38,317 nucleotides of DNA from an uncultured Faecalibacterium sp. (GTDB taxonomy: Bacteria; Bacillota; Clostridia; Oscillospirales; Ruminococcaceae). Location of the stretch: NCBI GenBank assembly GCA_934525325.1, contig CAKSZE010000012.1:1-38317 (forward strand), in the 5' to 3' direction. The position numbers were made by a program, and so were the translations under genes. Positions 30,165 to 38,031 of this stretch are shown here, piece after piece. Each line of letters starts with the position of its first letter. Positions within the stretch are counted from its first letter, which is position 1. The notes beneath the pieces are model-generated. The model made no database searches, was not told the DNA's origin, and saw nothing but the letters and a program-made list of their open reading frames with translations.

Positions 30165-30422
30165 GGGGGAGGGGGACGATTTAGAATGCGCTCCGCGGGA
30201 AAGACTTCTACTTGCCGTTAGCGTGCAAAGACGCTCCGCTGGGCCAGAGGCAGGGAGGGGTGTTCCGACTCCCCCCTCCCTACCTCTGGACTCCACCCAC
30301 CCCGCAACGGGCCAAGGGCTGCACGCCCTTGACAATCCTAAAGAAGAAGTCGAAGCACAAAAAAGCTAGCGCTGCGCCAGTCGGCGCTATCGCTTTAACG
30401 CTTTTTTCGCTTCTCCATCCAT
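30165..30422. other. Gene-free stretch with a family B fragment and a strong palindrome
   Basis: 30175-30200 is a truncated family B element (GACGATTTAGAATGCGCTCCGC). 30244-30289 is a long hairpin: CCAGAGG and AGGGAGGGG pair with CCCCTCCCT and CCTCTGG. 30360-30412 holds AAAAAAGC...GCTTTTTT and GCGCC-agtc-GGCGC. No open frame with a ribosome site was found. Confidence 0.55.
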
Positions 30423-30572
30423 AGCCCCTCAGGCTCACTACGTTCGCCAGCTCCCCCAAGGGGGAGCAGGAACGCCCGGAAGCTTTGCGCTTGAGCCTGA
30501 AACTTTCCCGTCATGCCAAAGGCTTCCTCCCAGATGGAGCTGGCAAAACCGTCAGGTTTTGACTAAGGGAGT
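30423..30572. repeat. Family A repeat
   Basis: Begins AGCCCCTCAGGCTCA and ends TTTTGACTAAGGGAGTTTAG, with inner AGATGGAGCTGGCAAAACCG, as in 19802-19965. Degenerate left half. Confidence 0.7.
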
Positions 30573-30672
30573 TTAGCCCACTGAAATTCTGCAAAAAAAC
30601 TTTCCCCGCAGCGCTGCGCTTTCGCAGAAAGCGGCGCTGCAGATGCCGTTTATCTTTACGACCCCTCTGGTG

Positions 30673-30713
30673 AAAAAGTGTTCCAGAAACGCCCGCAGGC
30701 GTTTCTGGAACAC
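30673..30713 (-). terminator. Intrinsic terminator attached to an orphan family B element
   Basis: A perfect 16-bp stem (30678-30693 with 30698-30713) with a CGCA loop, followed on the minus strand by TTTTT. No minus-strand gene lies upstream of it. Confidence 0.75.
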
Positions 30714-30730
30714 AAATATAAAAAGCAAAT

Positions 30731-30778
30731 TCCGCTGATTATGCGCAGAGCAACGCGGAGCGCATTCCAAATCGTCCC
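30731..30778 (-). promoter_or_regulatory. Family B structured element, copy 4 (orphan)
   Basis: Minus-strand stem ATGCGC/GCGCAT (30760-30765 with 30741-30746), loop TCCGCGTTGCTCT, and GCGGA downstream (complement of 30731-30735) able to pair with the loop TCCGC (complement of 30755-30759). Confidence 0.65.
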
Positions 30779-30807
30779 GCCGCCAGCGGGCAAAAAACCT
30801 CCCCCGC

Positions 30808-30837
30808 TTGACAGCAATGCTGGAAAATTGTTACAAT
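30808..30837 (+). promoter_or_regulatory. Sigma-A promoter of the LysR gene
   Basis: TTGACA (30808-30813) and TACAAT (30832-30837) with 18-bp spacing. Confidence 0.8.
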
Positions 30838-30870
30838 ACGATTACGACTGCAAACCATGCGGAGGGGTTC

Positions 30871-31806
30871 ATGAATATTACGGAACTGCGATATCTGGTA
30901 GCCATCATGAAATGGGGGTCGGTGTCGGCGGCGGCAAAGCAGCTGTACGCGGCGCAGCCCAATGTCAGCAAGGCGCTGAAGAACCTGGAAGAGGAATACG
31001 GGCTGCGCATTTTCGAGCGCTCCTCCACGGGCATGATCCCTACCGAGCAGGGCAAGCGGTTCATCCGGCAGGCGCAGCGGGTGCTGCAGCAGGTGGATGA
31101 GCTGGAGCAGGAGGCGCACCAGCAGCGCAGCTGCGCCGAGCTGCGGGTGGTGCTGACCCATGCCACCTACGCCTCCTATGCGGCGGTGGATTTTTTGCAG
31201 CAGGCTGCCCGCAGCGAGCAGCTGCGGGTGCATATCCGGGAGAGCGGTGCGATTGAAGCCTTGGATTTTGTGCTGCGGCAGGGCTACCACATGGCGCTGC
31301 TGCGCTATGCCGCCGAGGACGAGGACTACTACCTGCGCTACTGCCAGCGCCACGGCCTGCGGCAGGAGCCCATCATGGAGTTTTCCTATCTGCTGCTCAC
31401 CAGTCAGGACAGCCCGCTGGCGCGGCGGCAGGTGCGCGAGCTTGACGAGCTGAACGACTACATCGAGGTGCTGCACGGCGACACCCATCTGCCCGGGGAG
31501 GAGGGCACTGTCTCCCGCTGGCAGGCAAACCCCAACCGCCGCATCCATGTGTACGAGCGGTGCAGCCAGTTCTCCATTCTGCAAAACCTGCCTACGGCCT
31601 ATATGTGGTCATCCCCCATGCCGCAGCGCGCGCTGGAGCAGTACCATCTGGCGCTGCATAATTGCCCGGCGCAGAAGCAGCAGATGCGGGACGTGCTGGT
31701 GTACCCGGAGCGGGAGCCTTTGCAGCCGGAGGAGCAGCTGTTTGTGCAACTGCTGCACAAGCAGGCAGATGCCACCATCAAGGACAGCGGGTGGAAGAAG
31801 ATTTGA
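30871..31806 (+). CDS. LysR family transcriptional regulator
   Basis: 311 residues from the ATG at 30871 (GGAGGGG upstream). The N-terminal winged helix is typical: MNITELRYLVAIMKWGSVS, AAAKQLYAAQPNVSKALKNLE, FERSSTGMIPTEQGKRF (1-60). A linker helix follows, then a substrate-binding domain that is recognisable in outline (ELRVVLTHATYASYAAVDF, then strands and helices to about 295) but diverges from well-known members. LysR proteins usually control a divergent or nearby gene; the nearest downstream gene is the CstA-family transporter at 32424 after about 600 bp of repeats, so a link is only a guess. A family B element begins right at its stop codon. Confidence 0.92.
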   Translation: MNITELRYLVAIMKWGSVSAAAKQLYAAQPNVSKALKNLEEEYGLRIFERSSTGMIPTEQGKRFIRQAQRVLQQVDELEQEAHQQRSCAELRVVLTHATYASYAAVDFLQQAARSEQLRVHIRESGAIEALDFVLRQGYHMALLRYAAEDEDYYLRYCQRHGLRQEPIMEFSYLLLTSQDSPLARRQVRELDELNDYIEVLHGDTHLPGEEGTVSRWQANPNRRIHVYERCSQFSILQNLPTAYMWSSPMPQRALEQYHLALHNCPAQKQQMRDVLVYPEREPLQPEEQLFVQLLHKQADATIKDSGWKKI

Positions 31807-31843
31807 AATGCCCTCCGCGCTGCTCTGGGCATCAATAGCGGAA
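31801..31843 (+). promoter_or_regulatory. 3'-UTR structured element (family B), copy 3
   Basis: Overlaps the LysR stop. Stem ATGCCC/GGGCAT (31808-31813 with 31827-31832), loop TCCGCGCTGCTCT, and GCGGA (31838-31842) able to pair with the loop TCCGC. The terminator follows at 31861. Confidence 0.72.
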
Positions 31844-31860
31844 GAATTATTTTAAATTTT

Positions 31861-31901
31861 GGGGTACAGAAACGCCTGCGGGCGTTTCTGTACCCCTTTT
31901 T
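31861..31901 (+). terminator. Intrinsic terminator of the LysR gene
   Basis: A perfect 16-bp stem (31861-31876 with 31881-31896), TGCG loop, then TTTTTC. Confidence 0.9.
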
Positions 31902-31920
31902 CACAGGTGGGGTGGGCGGA

Positions 31921-32060
31921 TACCCCCTCAGTCACGGCTTGCGCCGTGCCAGCTCCCCCAAGGGGACGCCTTTGCGCTATGCTGCAAGCTTTTCCGCCAC
32001 CGCCAAAAGCCGTCCCCTTGGGGAAGGTGGCTGCGACCAACGGGAGCAGACGGAAGGGGT
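31921..32060. repeat. Family A repeat (short form)
   Basis: TACCCCCTCAGTC ... GACGGAAGGGGT, with a GGCTTGCGCC hairpin at the left and CAAGGGGACG/CGTCCCCTTG inside. Closest to 19658-19793. Confidence 0.78.
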
Positions 32061-32199
32061 GCTCCGCCTGAGAGGGCGAATTTCCCTTCTTTTCGTCCCA
32101 AATTCCACGTTTTGGGGAGAAAATCGCAAACGTTTAAGCAAAGTGCACAAAAAGGCGGCGCAAAGTTTGGCGGGGACTGTTTTGACCGTTCCCGGGAGA

Positions 32200-32423
32200 A
32201 AAACAAGGAGAAATTGCAAAATGAATTAAAACGCATTATCACTGAAAAATGCAAGTTTGCACAAACAAATAAAATAAGCGGTCATATACTTTTTGATATG
32301 GGAACTATACCTAAAAAATATTAACACAATTATGAAAAAGGTGTTAACATGAAGCCAGAGATCGGTCATAGCCGCAGTATGGCATAAGCTGCTGCGGCTG
32401 AAATTCAAAAGGAGGTTTCTGGT
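32200..32423 (+). promoter_or_regulatory. AT-rich regulatory region of the cstA-like gene
   Basis: The stretch 32200-32350 is far richer in A+T than its surroundings. It contains an inverted repeat TTAACAC (32322-32328) / GTGTTAA (32341-32347) spaced by 12 bp, suitable for a dimeric regulator, and several TATACT/TATTAA-like hexamers, but no unique promoter can be chosen. A leader hairpin AGCCGCAG/CTGCGGCT (32370-32377 with 32392-32399) lies just before the ribosome site AAAGGAGG. Confidence 0.45.
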
Positions 32424-33926
32424 ATGATTAGTTTCTTACTGTGTCTGGCGCTTCTGATCGTAGGCTACTTTGTCTATGGTAAGATCGTGGACAACACGTT
32501 CGGACCGGACGACCGCGAAACTCCTGCTGTGCGCATCAACGATGGCGTTGACTACGTTGTGATGCCCCAGTGGAAGCTGTTCCTCGTCCAGCTGCTGAAC
32601 ATTGCAGGTCTGGGCCCCATCTTTGGTGCACTGCAGGGTGCTCTGTGGGGTCCCGTGGTGTTCCTGTGGATCACCTTCGGCACCATCTTTGCCGGCGGCG
32701 TACATGACTACTTCTCCGGCATGATGAGCGAGCGCAACGACGGCGCTTCCATCGCTGAGGTCACCGGCCGCTATCTGGGCCCTGTGATGCAGACCATCAT
32801 GCGTGTGTTCTCTGTGGTGCTGCTGATCATGGTCGGTACCGTGTTCGCAGTCGGCCCCGCAGGCCTGATCGTTACCCTGTGCAAGAACGGCGGTATGTCC
32901 GGTGTGATGACCACCACTCTGTTCTGGCTGATCATCATTCTGGTGTACTACTTCATCGCAACCTTTATCTCCATTGATGCCATCATCGGTAAGATCTACC
33001 CCCTGTTCGGCATCTGCCTGATCATCATGGCTGTGGGCGTTATCTTCGGTATCTTCACCAACCCTGCCTACACCATCCCCGAGATCTGGGCAAACTTCAG
33101 CAATATGCACCCCTCTAACACTCCTATCTGGAGCTTCATGTTCATCACCGTTGCTTGTGGTGCTATCTCCGGCTTCCACTCCACCCAGTCGCCTCTGATG
33201 GCTCGCTGCATGAAGAGTGAGAAGCAGGGTCACTTCGTATTCTACGGTGCAATGGTCAGCGAGGGCATCATCGCTCTGATCTGGGCTGCTGCCGGCTGCG
33301 CACTGTACACCATCACCGACGGCAAGATGGTCGGTCTGGCCGAGGCTCTGGCTGCCGGTCAGTCTGCCGCTATCTACGACGTCTGCCTCAAGACCATGGG
33401 TAAGGTCGGTGTGGCACTGGCTATGATCGGTGTCGTCATCTGCCCCATCACCTCTGGTGATACCGCCTTCCGTTCCGCTCGTCTGACCTTGTCCGACTGG
33501 CTCAAGATCGATCAGGACAGCTACGCAAACCGCCTGAAGCTCTGCATCCCCGTGCTGGGCGTTGGTGCCTTCCTTGGCATCGGCAACGCACTGGGCTTCA
33601 TCAACTACACTGTCATCTGGCGTTACTTCAGCTGGACCAACCAGACGCTGGCTATGATCGTCCTGTGGGCTGCTTCCATGTACCTGTTCAAGGAGAAGAA
33701 GAACTTCTGGATCACCGCCGTGCCTGCAACCTTCATGAGCGCTGTGTCCTGCACCTACTTCGTGCTGGCTCCCGAGTGCCTGGGCAAGATGATCAACACC
33801 TATGCGGACGGCAAGCTGGTGGCTTACAACACCGCCGTTGCTTACCCCATCGGCATCGTCTTTGCCATCGCAATGCTGGCTCTGTTCCTCCATGCTACCA
33901 AGAAGCACTCTGCTTCCAAGGCATAA
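32424..33926 (+). CDS. cstA: CstA family carbon-starvation/pyruvate (peptide) transporter
   Basis: 500 residues, the short Gram-positive version (the E. coli protein is about 700). ATG preceded by AAAGGAGG. The family hallmarks are the N-terminal LLCLALLIVGYFVYGK, INDGVDYVVMP, then GPIFGALQGALWGP, FAGGVHDYFSGMMSERNDGAS and GFHSTQSPLMARCM. About 13-14 membrane segments. CstA proteins import pyruvate and have been linked to peptide uptake, often under carbon-limitation control. Codons end in T (gct, ggt) much more often than in the genes around it, a pattern usual in highly expressed genes of such genomes. It is a single-gene unit between an AT-rich control region and a strong terminator. Confidence 0.92.
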   Translation: MISFLLCLALLIVGYFVYGKIVDNTFGPDDRETPAVRINDGVDYVVMPQWKLFLVQLLNIAGLGPIFGALQGALWGPVVFLWITFGTIFAGGVHDYFSGMMSERNDGASIAEVTGRYLGPVMQTIMRVFSVVLLIMVGTVFAVGPAGLIVTLCKNGGMSGVMTTTLFWLIIILVYYFIATFISIDAIIGKIYPLFGICLIIMAVGVIFGIFTNPAYTIPEIWANFSNMHPSNTPIWSFMFITVACGAISGFHSTQSPLMARCMKSEKQGHFVFYGAMVSEGIIALIWAAAGCALYTITDGKMVGLAEALAAGQSAAIYDVCLKTMGKVGVALAMIGVVICPITSGDTAFRSARLTLSDWLKIDQDSYANRLKLCIPVLGVGAFLGIGNALGFINYTVIWRYFSWTNQTLAMIVLWAASMYLFKEKKNFWITAVPATFMSAVSCTYFVLAPECLGKMINTYADGKLVAYNTAVAYPIGIVFAIAMLALFLHATKKHSASKA

Positions 33927-33960
33927 GGAACTGACGGCTCCATTTCTCCGTAAGTAACCT

Positions 33961-34004
33961 GCGCCCGCCGCTGCCTGACCGTACAGCGGCGGGCGCTGTT
34001 TTTT
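33961..34004 (+). terminator. Intrinsic terminator of the cstA-like gene
   Basis: A 13-bp GC-rich stem (33961-33973 with 33984-33996), 10-nt loop, followed by TGTTTTTT. Confidence 0.9.
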
Positions 34005-34082
34005 AAAAATCAAGGCTTGCAATTGCCCCCGCCCCGTGGGAAAATAGGGGCGTAGAATTTAAAGCAAAGAAGGGAACTACCC

Positions 34083-35099
34083 ATGATTTTCAAACCCGCA
34101 CAGCTGGGCATGGCAAAGCTTGACCCGCAGGAGTTGGAGGCAGACAAAAAAGCCTGCCGGAAGATCGGCCCCTGCGGCGTGGGCAAAAAGGCGCTGTACC
34201 TGAACAGCTTTTACATCGACCGCCGCTATTATCTGCCCTACGGCAGCATCACCCGGGTGTTCAAGCGGGTGGCTATGAGCTCCGGCGGCTTTTCCGGCAA
34301 GGGCGTGTTTGCCTCCATGGCCTATCTGGTGGTGGAGTATGACGGCGGCAAGCAGAAGCAGTGCAACTTCAAGGACGAGCGGGACGTGGACGCCCTGCTG
34401 GAGGTGCTGGCGAAGGAGCAGCCGCAGCTGCATCTGCTCAGCGCCGCCGGTGAGCAGGCGCTGGAGAAAAAAGCCGCCGAAAAGGCCGCCCGCAAGCTGC
34501 CGGAACTTTCCGAGGACGCGCAGCACAGCCTTACCGTGCTGCGCCGGGCAAAGGAGTATCTGGACGCAAAGCCGGAGCTTTCTGCCGAGCTGAGCGCTGC
34601 CCAGCGCCGCAAGCGTGCGCAGCTGCAAAGCAAGCCGGTGTATCGGTATGTGGCGCTGGCCATCTTTGTGCTGGGCGTTGCAGCGGCGGCCTACGGTCTG
34701 TACTCCGTGTTCAGCCACACCGGCAGCTACGGCGTGTACTTTGCATTGTTCGGCTTTGCCGCTATCTTCCTGTTTTCCAGCTACAATATGCTGCCCACCG
34801 CCCACAATAACCACGCTGCCATCATGAAGCGTGCGGACAAGGCGGAAGCCGCCATGGCAGAGTATGTGAAGCACTACCCCCACGGGGCGTTCCCGGTGGC
34901 AAGCTGGTACGCCCACCCCATCGTGCTCAAGCGGATGATGGACGCTATCGAGGAAGGCAACGCCGTTACCGTGCCCGAAGCACTGGATGCAGTCAAGGCG
35001 CGCCTGAAGAGCCTGAACGCGGACGTGCAGGTGGAGCAGGAGGAATACGACGAGGTGGTGGTCATCAAGGCCATGTTCCTCAACCACGATTATCAGTAA
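34083..35099 (+). CDS. Hypothetical membrane protein, two transmembrane segments
   Basis: 338 residues; AAGGGA upstream of the ATG. The N-terminal part (about 30-115: KALYLNSFYIDRRYYLPYGSI, AYLVVEYDGGKQKQCNF) has the strand pattern of a bacterial PH-like domain; this is a weak resemblance. A charged Ala/Lys/Glu-rich linker (about 120-185) follows, then two adjacent hydrophobic helices (about 195-240: YVALAIFVLGVAAAAYGLYS and YGVYFALFGFAAIFLFSSYN) and a soluble helical tail of about 95 residues. No enzymatic motif is visible. It is transcribed alone and ends at the 20-bp terminator at 35105-35148. Function unknown. Confidence 0.75.
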   Translation: MIFKPAQLGMAKLDPQELEADKKACRKIGPCGVGKKALYLNSFYIDRRYYLPYGSITRVFKRVAMSSGGFSGKGVFASMAYLVVEYDGGKQKQCNFKDERDVDALLEVLAKEQPQLHLLSAAGEQALEKKAAEKAARKLPELSEDAQHSLTVLRRAKEYLDAKPELSAELSAAQRRKRAQLQSKPVYRYVALAIFVLGVAAAAYGLYSVFSHTGSYGVYFALFGFAAIFLFSSYNMLPTAHNNHAAIMKRADKAEAAMAEYVKHYPHGAFPVASWYAHPIVLKRMMDAIEEGNAVTVPEALDAVKARLKSLNADVQVEQEEYDEVVVIKAMFLNHDYQ

Positions 35100-35104
35100 A
35101 GTAG

Positions 35105-35148
35105 AAAAACCCCTCTGGAAAATCTGCGGATTTTCCAGAGGGGTTTTT
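35105..35148. terminator. Bidirectional intrinsic terminator
   Basis: A perfect 20-bp stem (35105-35124 with 35129-35148) and TGCG loop, with A and T runs at its feet. It serves the membrane protein gene and the converging MATE gene. Confidence 0.93.
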
Positions 35149-35155
35149 AATCATA

Positions 35156-36517
35156 TTACGCCGCCGCGGGCTTGCGGAAGATCGCCATGGCACGCTTGTA
35201 GCAGCTGGCAAAATAGGCGATCTCCGCCAGTGCGGTCAGCGTCCAGCTGCACGGGTACAGCAGGTACAGCGCCGGGATGGTGTGGAAGTGGGCAAAGATG
35301 GTGTACACCCAGATCACCCGGAATACGCAGGAGCCCAGCACCACGATGACGGTGGGCACCACCGTCTTGCCCAGCCCGCGGGAGGCGGCGATGGTGCAGT
35401 CCATAAAGGCGGAGATGCAGTAGGCAAACGCCATCACAGCCACCCGCTTCATGCCGGCGTCAATAACGGCGGCTTCGGTGGTGAACAGCGCAAGGAAGGA
35501 CGGCCCGCAGAAGAACAGCGCCGCGCCCAGCACAAGCCCCACGCCGAAGGAGTAGCCCAGACTGATGAAGTAGCTCTTCTTCACCCGGTCAGGCCGTCCC
35601 GCGCCGTAGTTCTGGCTCATAAAGCTGGCACACGCCATGTAGAAGGCCGCCATGCAGTCGTAGATCAGCGCATCCGCGTTGGCGGCGGCGCTGTTGCCCT
35701 TGACCATCAGGGAGTCGAAGGAGTTGACACCCGCCTGAATGAACAGGTTGGCAATGGCAAAAATGGCGTTCTGCAAACCGGCAGGTACGCCCAGCGCAAG
35801 GATGCTCTTGGCCTGTGCCGGGTCCAGCTGCAATTTGTGCACGTCCAGCGCGTAGCAGTCCTGCACCCGGGTCAGCGCCCGCAGGATCAGAAATGCCGAA
35901 ACGCACTGGCTGATGGCACTGGCCAGCGCCACGCCTACCACGCTCAGATCGCACACGATGACAAAGAACAGGTTCAGCAGAATGTTCAGCGCACCGGCAA
36001 TGGACAGATACATCAGCGGCTTTTTGGTGTCGCCGATGGAACTGAACACCGCGTTGCCGAAGTTGTACAGCGCCAGCGCCGGCATACCCAGAAAATACAC
36101 CCGCAGATACAAAATCGCGCCGGGCAGCAGATCCTCCTTGGTGTTCAGCAGCCGCAGCATGGCGGGGGAGCCCAGCAGGCCGATGAGCAGCAGCACCACA
36201 CCGGCAACGGCGCTGATGATGGCCGCCGAGTGGACGGTCTTTTCCACGTCCTTGGGGTGGCGCGCGCCGTAAAAACGCGCCACCAGCACATTGATGCCGT
36301 TGCTCAGACCGATGAGAAAGCCGGTGAACAGGGTCACCAGCGTGCTGGTGGAGCCCACGGCGCCCAGCGCCGTAGACCCGGCAAAGCGTCCCACCACTGC
36401 CACGTCCGACATATTGAACAGCACCTGCAGCAGGTTGGAAAGCGCCAGCGGCAGACTGACCAGAAAGATCTGCTTGGCCAGAGGGCCTTCCGTCAGCGTA
36501 TTCGTTTGAGAAGCCAT
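35156..36517 (-). CDS. MATE family efflux transporter
   Basis: 453 residues; ATG at 36517 preceded by AAAGGAAA. Twelve predicted membrane segments in two homologous halves. MATE features: LPLALSNLLQVLFNMSDVAVVG, ARFYGARHPKDVEKTV, GVPAGLQNAIFAIANLFIQAGVN and SFMSQNYGAGRPDRVKK. It exports an unknown compound with a cation gradient. Single-gene unit; promoter at 36581-36608, which lies just behind the terminator of the tRNA gene. Confidence 0.92.
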   Translation of the reverse strand: MASQTNTLTEGPLAKQIFLVSLPLALSNLLQVLFNMSDVAVVGRFAGSTALGAVGSTSTLVTLFTGFLIGLSNGINVLVARFYGARHPKDVEKTVHSAAIISAVAGVVLLLIGLLGSPAMLRLLNTKEDLLPGAILYLRVYFLGMPALALYNFGNAVFSSIGDTKKPLMYLSIAGALNILLNLFFVIVCDLSVVGVALASAISQCVSAFLILRALTRVQDCYALDVHKLQLDPAQAKSILALGVPAGLQNAIFAIANLFIQAGVNSFDSLMVKGNSAAANADALIYDCMAAFYMACASFMSQNYGAGRPDRVKKSYFISLGYSFGVGLVLGAALFFCGPSFLALFTTEAAVIDAGMKRVAVMAFAYCISAFMDCTIAASRGLGKTVVPTVIVVLGSCVFRVIWVYTIFAHFHTIPALYLLYPCSWTLTALAEIAYFASCYKRAMAIFRKPAAA

Positions 36518-36580
36518 ACTCTTTTTTCCTTTATCCTATACATCCTAAACCGTGCCCGCGCACACCGGGGCACAGCCTCT

Positions 36581-36608
36581 ATTATAAGGCACTGCGCCGC
36601 TTTTGCAA
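36581..36608 (-). promoter_or_regulatory. Sigma-A promoter of the MATE gene
   Basis: On the minus strand TTGCAA (36603-36608) and TATAAT (36581-36586) with 16-bp spacing. Confidence 0.7.
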
Positions 36609-36626
36609 GATGGATTCGATAAAATA

Positions 36627-36668
36627 AATAAAAAGGACTGCCGCACAAAACCTGTGCAGCAGTCCTTG
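36627..36668 (-). terminator. Intrinsic terminator of tRNA-Arg
   Basis: AAGGACTGC-tGCACA (36653-36667 complement) pairs with TGTGC-gGCAGTCCTT (36633-36647 complement), with one mismatch, followed on the minus strand by TTTTTATTT. Confidence 0.88.
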
Positions 36669-36743
36669 GTGCGACCGGGAGGATTCGAACCTCTGGCCTT
36701 CCGGGTCGGAGCCGAACGCTCTATCCAGCTGAGCTACGATCGC
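36667..36743 (-). tRNA. tRNA-Arg, anticodon CCG
   Basis: 77 nt including an encoded 3' CCA. Acceptor GCGATCG/CGGTCGC (one G-T pair), position 8-9 TA, D arm GCTC...GAGC, anticodon stem TTCGG/CCGGA with loop CTCCGAC, variable AGGCC, and T loop TTCGAAT. The T stem has an A-C mismatch at its outer pair. It reads CGG codons. A promoter at 36775-36803 and a terminator directly after make it a single-gene unit. Confidence 0.95.
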
Positions 36744-36774
36744 AAATGCCGTACCCCTTTGGTGGGTACAACAC

Positions 36775-36803
36775 AGTATAACACATCAGAATGCAAAATG
36801 CAA
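36775..36803 (-). promoter_or_regulatory. Sigma-A promoter of tRNA-Arg
   Basis: On the minus strand TTGCAT (36798-36803) and TATACT (36775-36780) with 17-bp spacing. A GTACCC/GGGTAC hairpin lies between it and the mature tRNA. Confidence 0.78.
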
Positions 36804-36813
36804 ACGAAAATCG

Positions 36814-37590
36814 TCAACCCTTTCGGTTTCGCAGCCAGATGCGGTGCAGACCGTCGGTGATCAGGGTCTCGCGGTAGTGGATGGGGGTGCGGCAGGCCTC
36901 CCGGATGGAGCGGGGCAGGTCGCCGGTGGCGTAAAAGGCGGTCTGTGCGCCCAGCTCGGCGCAGAAACGGTCAGCCAGACCATCCAGCAGGCTGGCAGTG
37001 CCCAGCACGAAACCGTTTTGCAAACAGGCCGAGGTGCTCTTGCCCAACACCGAGTCCGATGCGCGGGCTGCAGGGTCGATCTGGGGCAGCTGGGCAGTCT
37101 TTTGCACCAGCGCATTCATGGAAAGCTGCGGCCCGGGCAGGATCACGCCGCCCACAAGCTCCTGCTTGGCGTTCACCGCCATCAGGGAGATAGCCGTGTC
37201 TGCCGAGATGACCACCAGCGGCCCGGGACACTCTGCCAGCGCCGCCACCGCGCCGCACAGCAGCTCTGCGCCCAGCTGGGCGGGGTTGTCCAGTCGCAGC
37301 TTGATGCCGCTTTTCAGCCCCGGCCCCACGGTCAGGATGCGCGCCTTGCATAAGAGCTGTAAAGCCGCCAGCACCCGCCCGCTGAGCATGGGCACCACAC
37401 TGCCCAGAATGCCGCCCTCGATCTGCGCCGGGGATGCCCCGTACAGCTGTAACAGATTCACCAGCCGGATGGCGTATTCCTCCACCGTGGCAGCGGGGTC
37501 GGAATGCAGCCGCCCGCAGAAGATAAGGGTATCTTGTTCGTAGCCGCCCACAGTGATGTGGGTGTTGCCGATATTGACGGTGAGGATCAT
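36814..37590 (-). CDS. coaX: Type III pantothenate kinase-like protein (CoaX), divergent active site
   Basis: 258 residues, the usual CoaX length; AAAGGAG before the ATG. The fold is clear from NIGNTHITVG, GGILGSVVPMLS, VGPGLKSGIKLRLDNP, LGAELL and ELVGGVILPGPQLSMNAL. CoaX phosphorylates pantothenate, the first step of coenzyme A synthesis. Several conserved acidic residues are changed: the DxGNT motif starts with asparagine (N6), GAD(R) reads GAE (109), and the usual D(F/L)GTA aspartate is serine (S129, in ISADTAIS). The enzyme may therefore be inactive, altered in specificity, or use the neighbouring D131. It has its own promoter and overlaps nothing. Confidence 0.85.
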   Translation of the reverse strand: MILTVNIGNTHITVGGYEQDTLIFCGRLHSDPAATVEEYAIRLVNLLQLYGASPAQIEGGILGSVVPMLSGRVLAALQLLCKARILTVGPGLKSGIKLRLDNPAQLGAELLCGAVAALAECPGPLVVISADTAISLMAVNAKQELVGGVILPGPQLSMNALVQKTAQLPQIDPAARASDSVLGKSTSACLQNGFVLGTASLLDGLADRFCAELGAQTAFYATGDLPRSIREACRTPIHYRETLITDGLHRIWLRNRKG

Positions 37591-37633
37591 GGGTCAGGGC
37601 TCCTTTCGCAGCGCTCTATAATGTATATAATAT

Positions 37634-37662
37634 ATAATAGCGCACCCGCCGCCGATGCGCAA
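37634..37662 (-). promoter_or_regulatory. Sigma-A promoter of coaX
   Basis: On the minus strand TTGCGC (37657-37662) and TATTAT (37634-37639) with 17-bp spacing. Confidence 0.6.
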
Positions 37663-37717
37663 GGCTTTTGCTGGGGGAGGGGCAGAGCGGAAGGCTTGAT
37701 ATTAGGCAACGGCGTGC

Positions 37718-37874
37718 GCCCTCTCAGTCAAAGCCTGTCGGCTTTGCCAGCTCTCCCAAAGGGAGAGCCAAGAGCACTGCCGGAAACCTCCTCGTTATAC
37801 CTTATACTTTAGCAACGAACTTAACGGCTTGGCTCCCCCTTTGGGGAATCTGGCGCGGGAGCGCCTGAGAGGGC
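37718..37874. repeat. Family A repeat (long form), inverted relative to 14647-14850
   Basis: The ends GCCCTCTCAG...CTGAGAGGGC are inverted repeats. The interior matches the reverse complement of 14647-14850 without that copy's 47-bp extra segment. No gene lies in 37591-38317. Confidence 0.78.
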
Positions 37875-37919
37875 ATTTACCCCTCCGCAAAGAAAATAGA
37901 AAAAAGATGTCAAAAAGTG

Positions 37920-37948
37920 TTGACAAGCGCACCGGGGTGTGGTATTAT
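37920..37948 (+). promoter_or_regulatory. Strong promoter P1 of a putative rRNA operon
   Basis: TTGACA (37920-37925) and TATTAT (37943-37948) with 17-bp spacing. First of a tandem pair leading toward the right edge of the window. Confidence 0.75.
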
Positions 37949-38031
37949 ACTTGAGCGCCAAGCGCTGAGACAAAAGAATGACTTCTGAAGCCTCAGCAGG
38001 AAGCCCTTGAAAAGAACCAATGAACGTTCAA

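Noticed and set aside
32112..32324. 70-codon frame upstream of the cstA-like gene
   Set aside because: Starts at a TTG without a ribosome site and runs through the AT-rich control region.
32436..34022. Long antisense open frame opposite the cstA-like gene
   Set aside because: Composition (His/Asp/Gln-rich) is that of a reversed membrane-protein frame and there is no start signal.
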